NCBI GenBank assembly: GCA_010015675.1 | Contig: ML977005.1 | Coordinates: forward strand, 437,033-455,683 | Direction: 5' to 3' | From: Byssothecium circinans | Lineage: Eukaryota; Ascomycota; Dothideomycetes; Pleosporales; Massarinaceae | Length of the DNA: 18,651 nucleotides | Position numbers and translations under genes: made by a program | Shown: positions 18,290 through 18,651 of the stretch, in pieces | How the letters are laid out: every line of letters begins with the position of its first letter | How positions within the stretch are numbered: position 1 is the first letter of the stretch | Notes under the pieces: generated by a model | What the model was told of the DNA's origin: nothing | Database searches by the model: none | What the model saw: only the letters and a program-made list of their open reading frames with translations

Positions 18290-18651
18290 CTATAGAAATT
18301 GCTTTAGAGTATTGATCGCGCGGCCGCGTTATGATAGAATAGGTATCACACCTACTATAGCACCTAAAGCCTCCCTACTATACTTATGCTCCATAATAGC
18401 TATTTTTTGTGGAGTAGCTGTTATAGTAGCCTTGACGCCCTTCTTCCTTCCCTTTTAAGATGATTTGAGAGTTTGTTAGAGTCATTTTGCAGTCCTGCGA
18501 GCAGCCTTCTAAGCAGCCTAATCAGTAGCCCAAGCAGCCCTCTCCTTCTCCCTTAATAGCCTAGCCTCTGCCCTTGCCTCGCGCCTAGTTTGAATTGCCT
18601 TCGCCTTAGCCTGCCTTGCTTCCTTACGAAGCTGATTCGTTTGAAGCTTCT
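18290..18651 (-). pseudogene. Element D transposase, C-terminal fragment
   Basis: The minus-strand frame enters at the window edge with a Lys/Arg/Ala-rich segment (LRKEARQAKAKAIQTRREAR and similar), like the charged tails of the B and C transposases. It ends RGRAINTLKQFL before TAG (18290-18292), comparable to RRGRNIKLPAKF in C. Internal TAG, TGA and TAA mark inactivation. The catalytic domain would lie beyond 18651. Identification rests on the tail and terminus only. Confidence 0.7.

Larger units (their letters stand above)
18138..18651 (-). mobile_element. Element D: left end of a third pogo/Fot1-like transposon, continues past the right edge
   Basis: Contains the C-terminal end of a pogo-type transposase (18290-18651), then about 110 bp of AT-rich DNA, then a direct repeat GACGGCGCGACGCA / GACGGCACGACGCA (18146-18159 and 18163-18176, period 17). 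In B and C the distance from transposase stop to element terminus is 152 and about 157 bp. Applying this to D puts its terminus at about 18133-18138, that is, at the TA shared with C (18136-18137). The exact end is inferred. Confidence 0.7.

Noticed and set aside
1..18651. CRISPR array, bacterial operon, rRNA or tRNA genes
   Set aside because: No regularly spaced identical repeats with unique spacers, no ribosome-binding-site-led gene clusters, and no recognisable structural RNA; introns and element families are fungal.

Overview
The window looks like a repeat-dense, gene-poor stretch of a filamentous ascomycete (Pezizomycotina) genome. It consists largely of transposable elements degraded by a RIP-like process (repeat-induced point mutation: C to T, and G to A on the other strand). 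The evidence is consistent throughout: short spliceosomal introns (48-63 nt, GTAAGT/GTACGT-type donors, CTAAC branch points), fungal transposon families, and reading frames that stay open for hundreds of codons except for TAG/TAA/TGA where Gln or Trp is expected. Differences between paired terminal repeats are all transitions. No intact protein-coding gene was found; the few short open reading frames are fragments or shadows of decayed genes.

Layout. 1-138: right end of a pogo/Fot1-like element that extends off the left edge. 139-900: mutated noncoding DNA ending in a TATA-like promoter. 901-about 4270 (+): remnant of a DUF3435 gene, the tyrosine-recombinase family that includes Starship 'captains', with two convincing introns and a C-terminal zinc-finger-type region. 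It is followed by, or fused to, a chromodomain. 4322-5456: hairpins, an 18-bp minisatellite and otherwise unassigned DNA. 5467-6318 (-): decayed, spliced gene of unknown function, facing the DUF3435 gene. 6905-8195 (+): Tc1/mariner element (A) with 44-bp inverted repeats and a DD34E-type transposase.

8441-18135 is a nested composite. The outer element C is pogo/Fot1-like on the minus strand. It was interrupted near its left terminus by a second pogo/Fot1-like element B (8492-10591, plus strand) and inside its transposase gene by a complete 5449-bp Ty1/copia retrotransposon (11441-16889, minus strand; 208-bp LTRs; GGATT target duplication). Removing the copia element plus one GGATT restores a single C transposase frame. 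C abuts a third pogo/Fot1-like element D (18138 to beyond the right edge).

The elements do not work together as a pathway: each is a separate selfish element and each identifiable catalytic centre has been damaged. The most interesting signals are a 17-bp-period direct repeat in the termini of all four pogo-like elements, a strong CAG-to-TAG context bias, a local interval (about 8150-8540) that appears to have escaped mutation, repeated loss of catalytic acids by TpG-to-TpA changes, and the recombinase/chromodomain locus.
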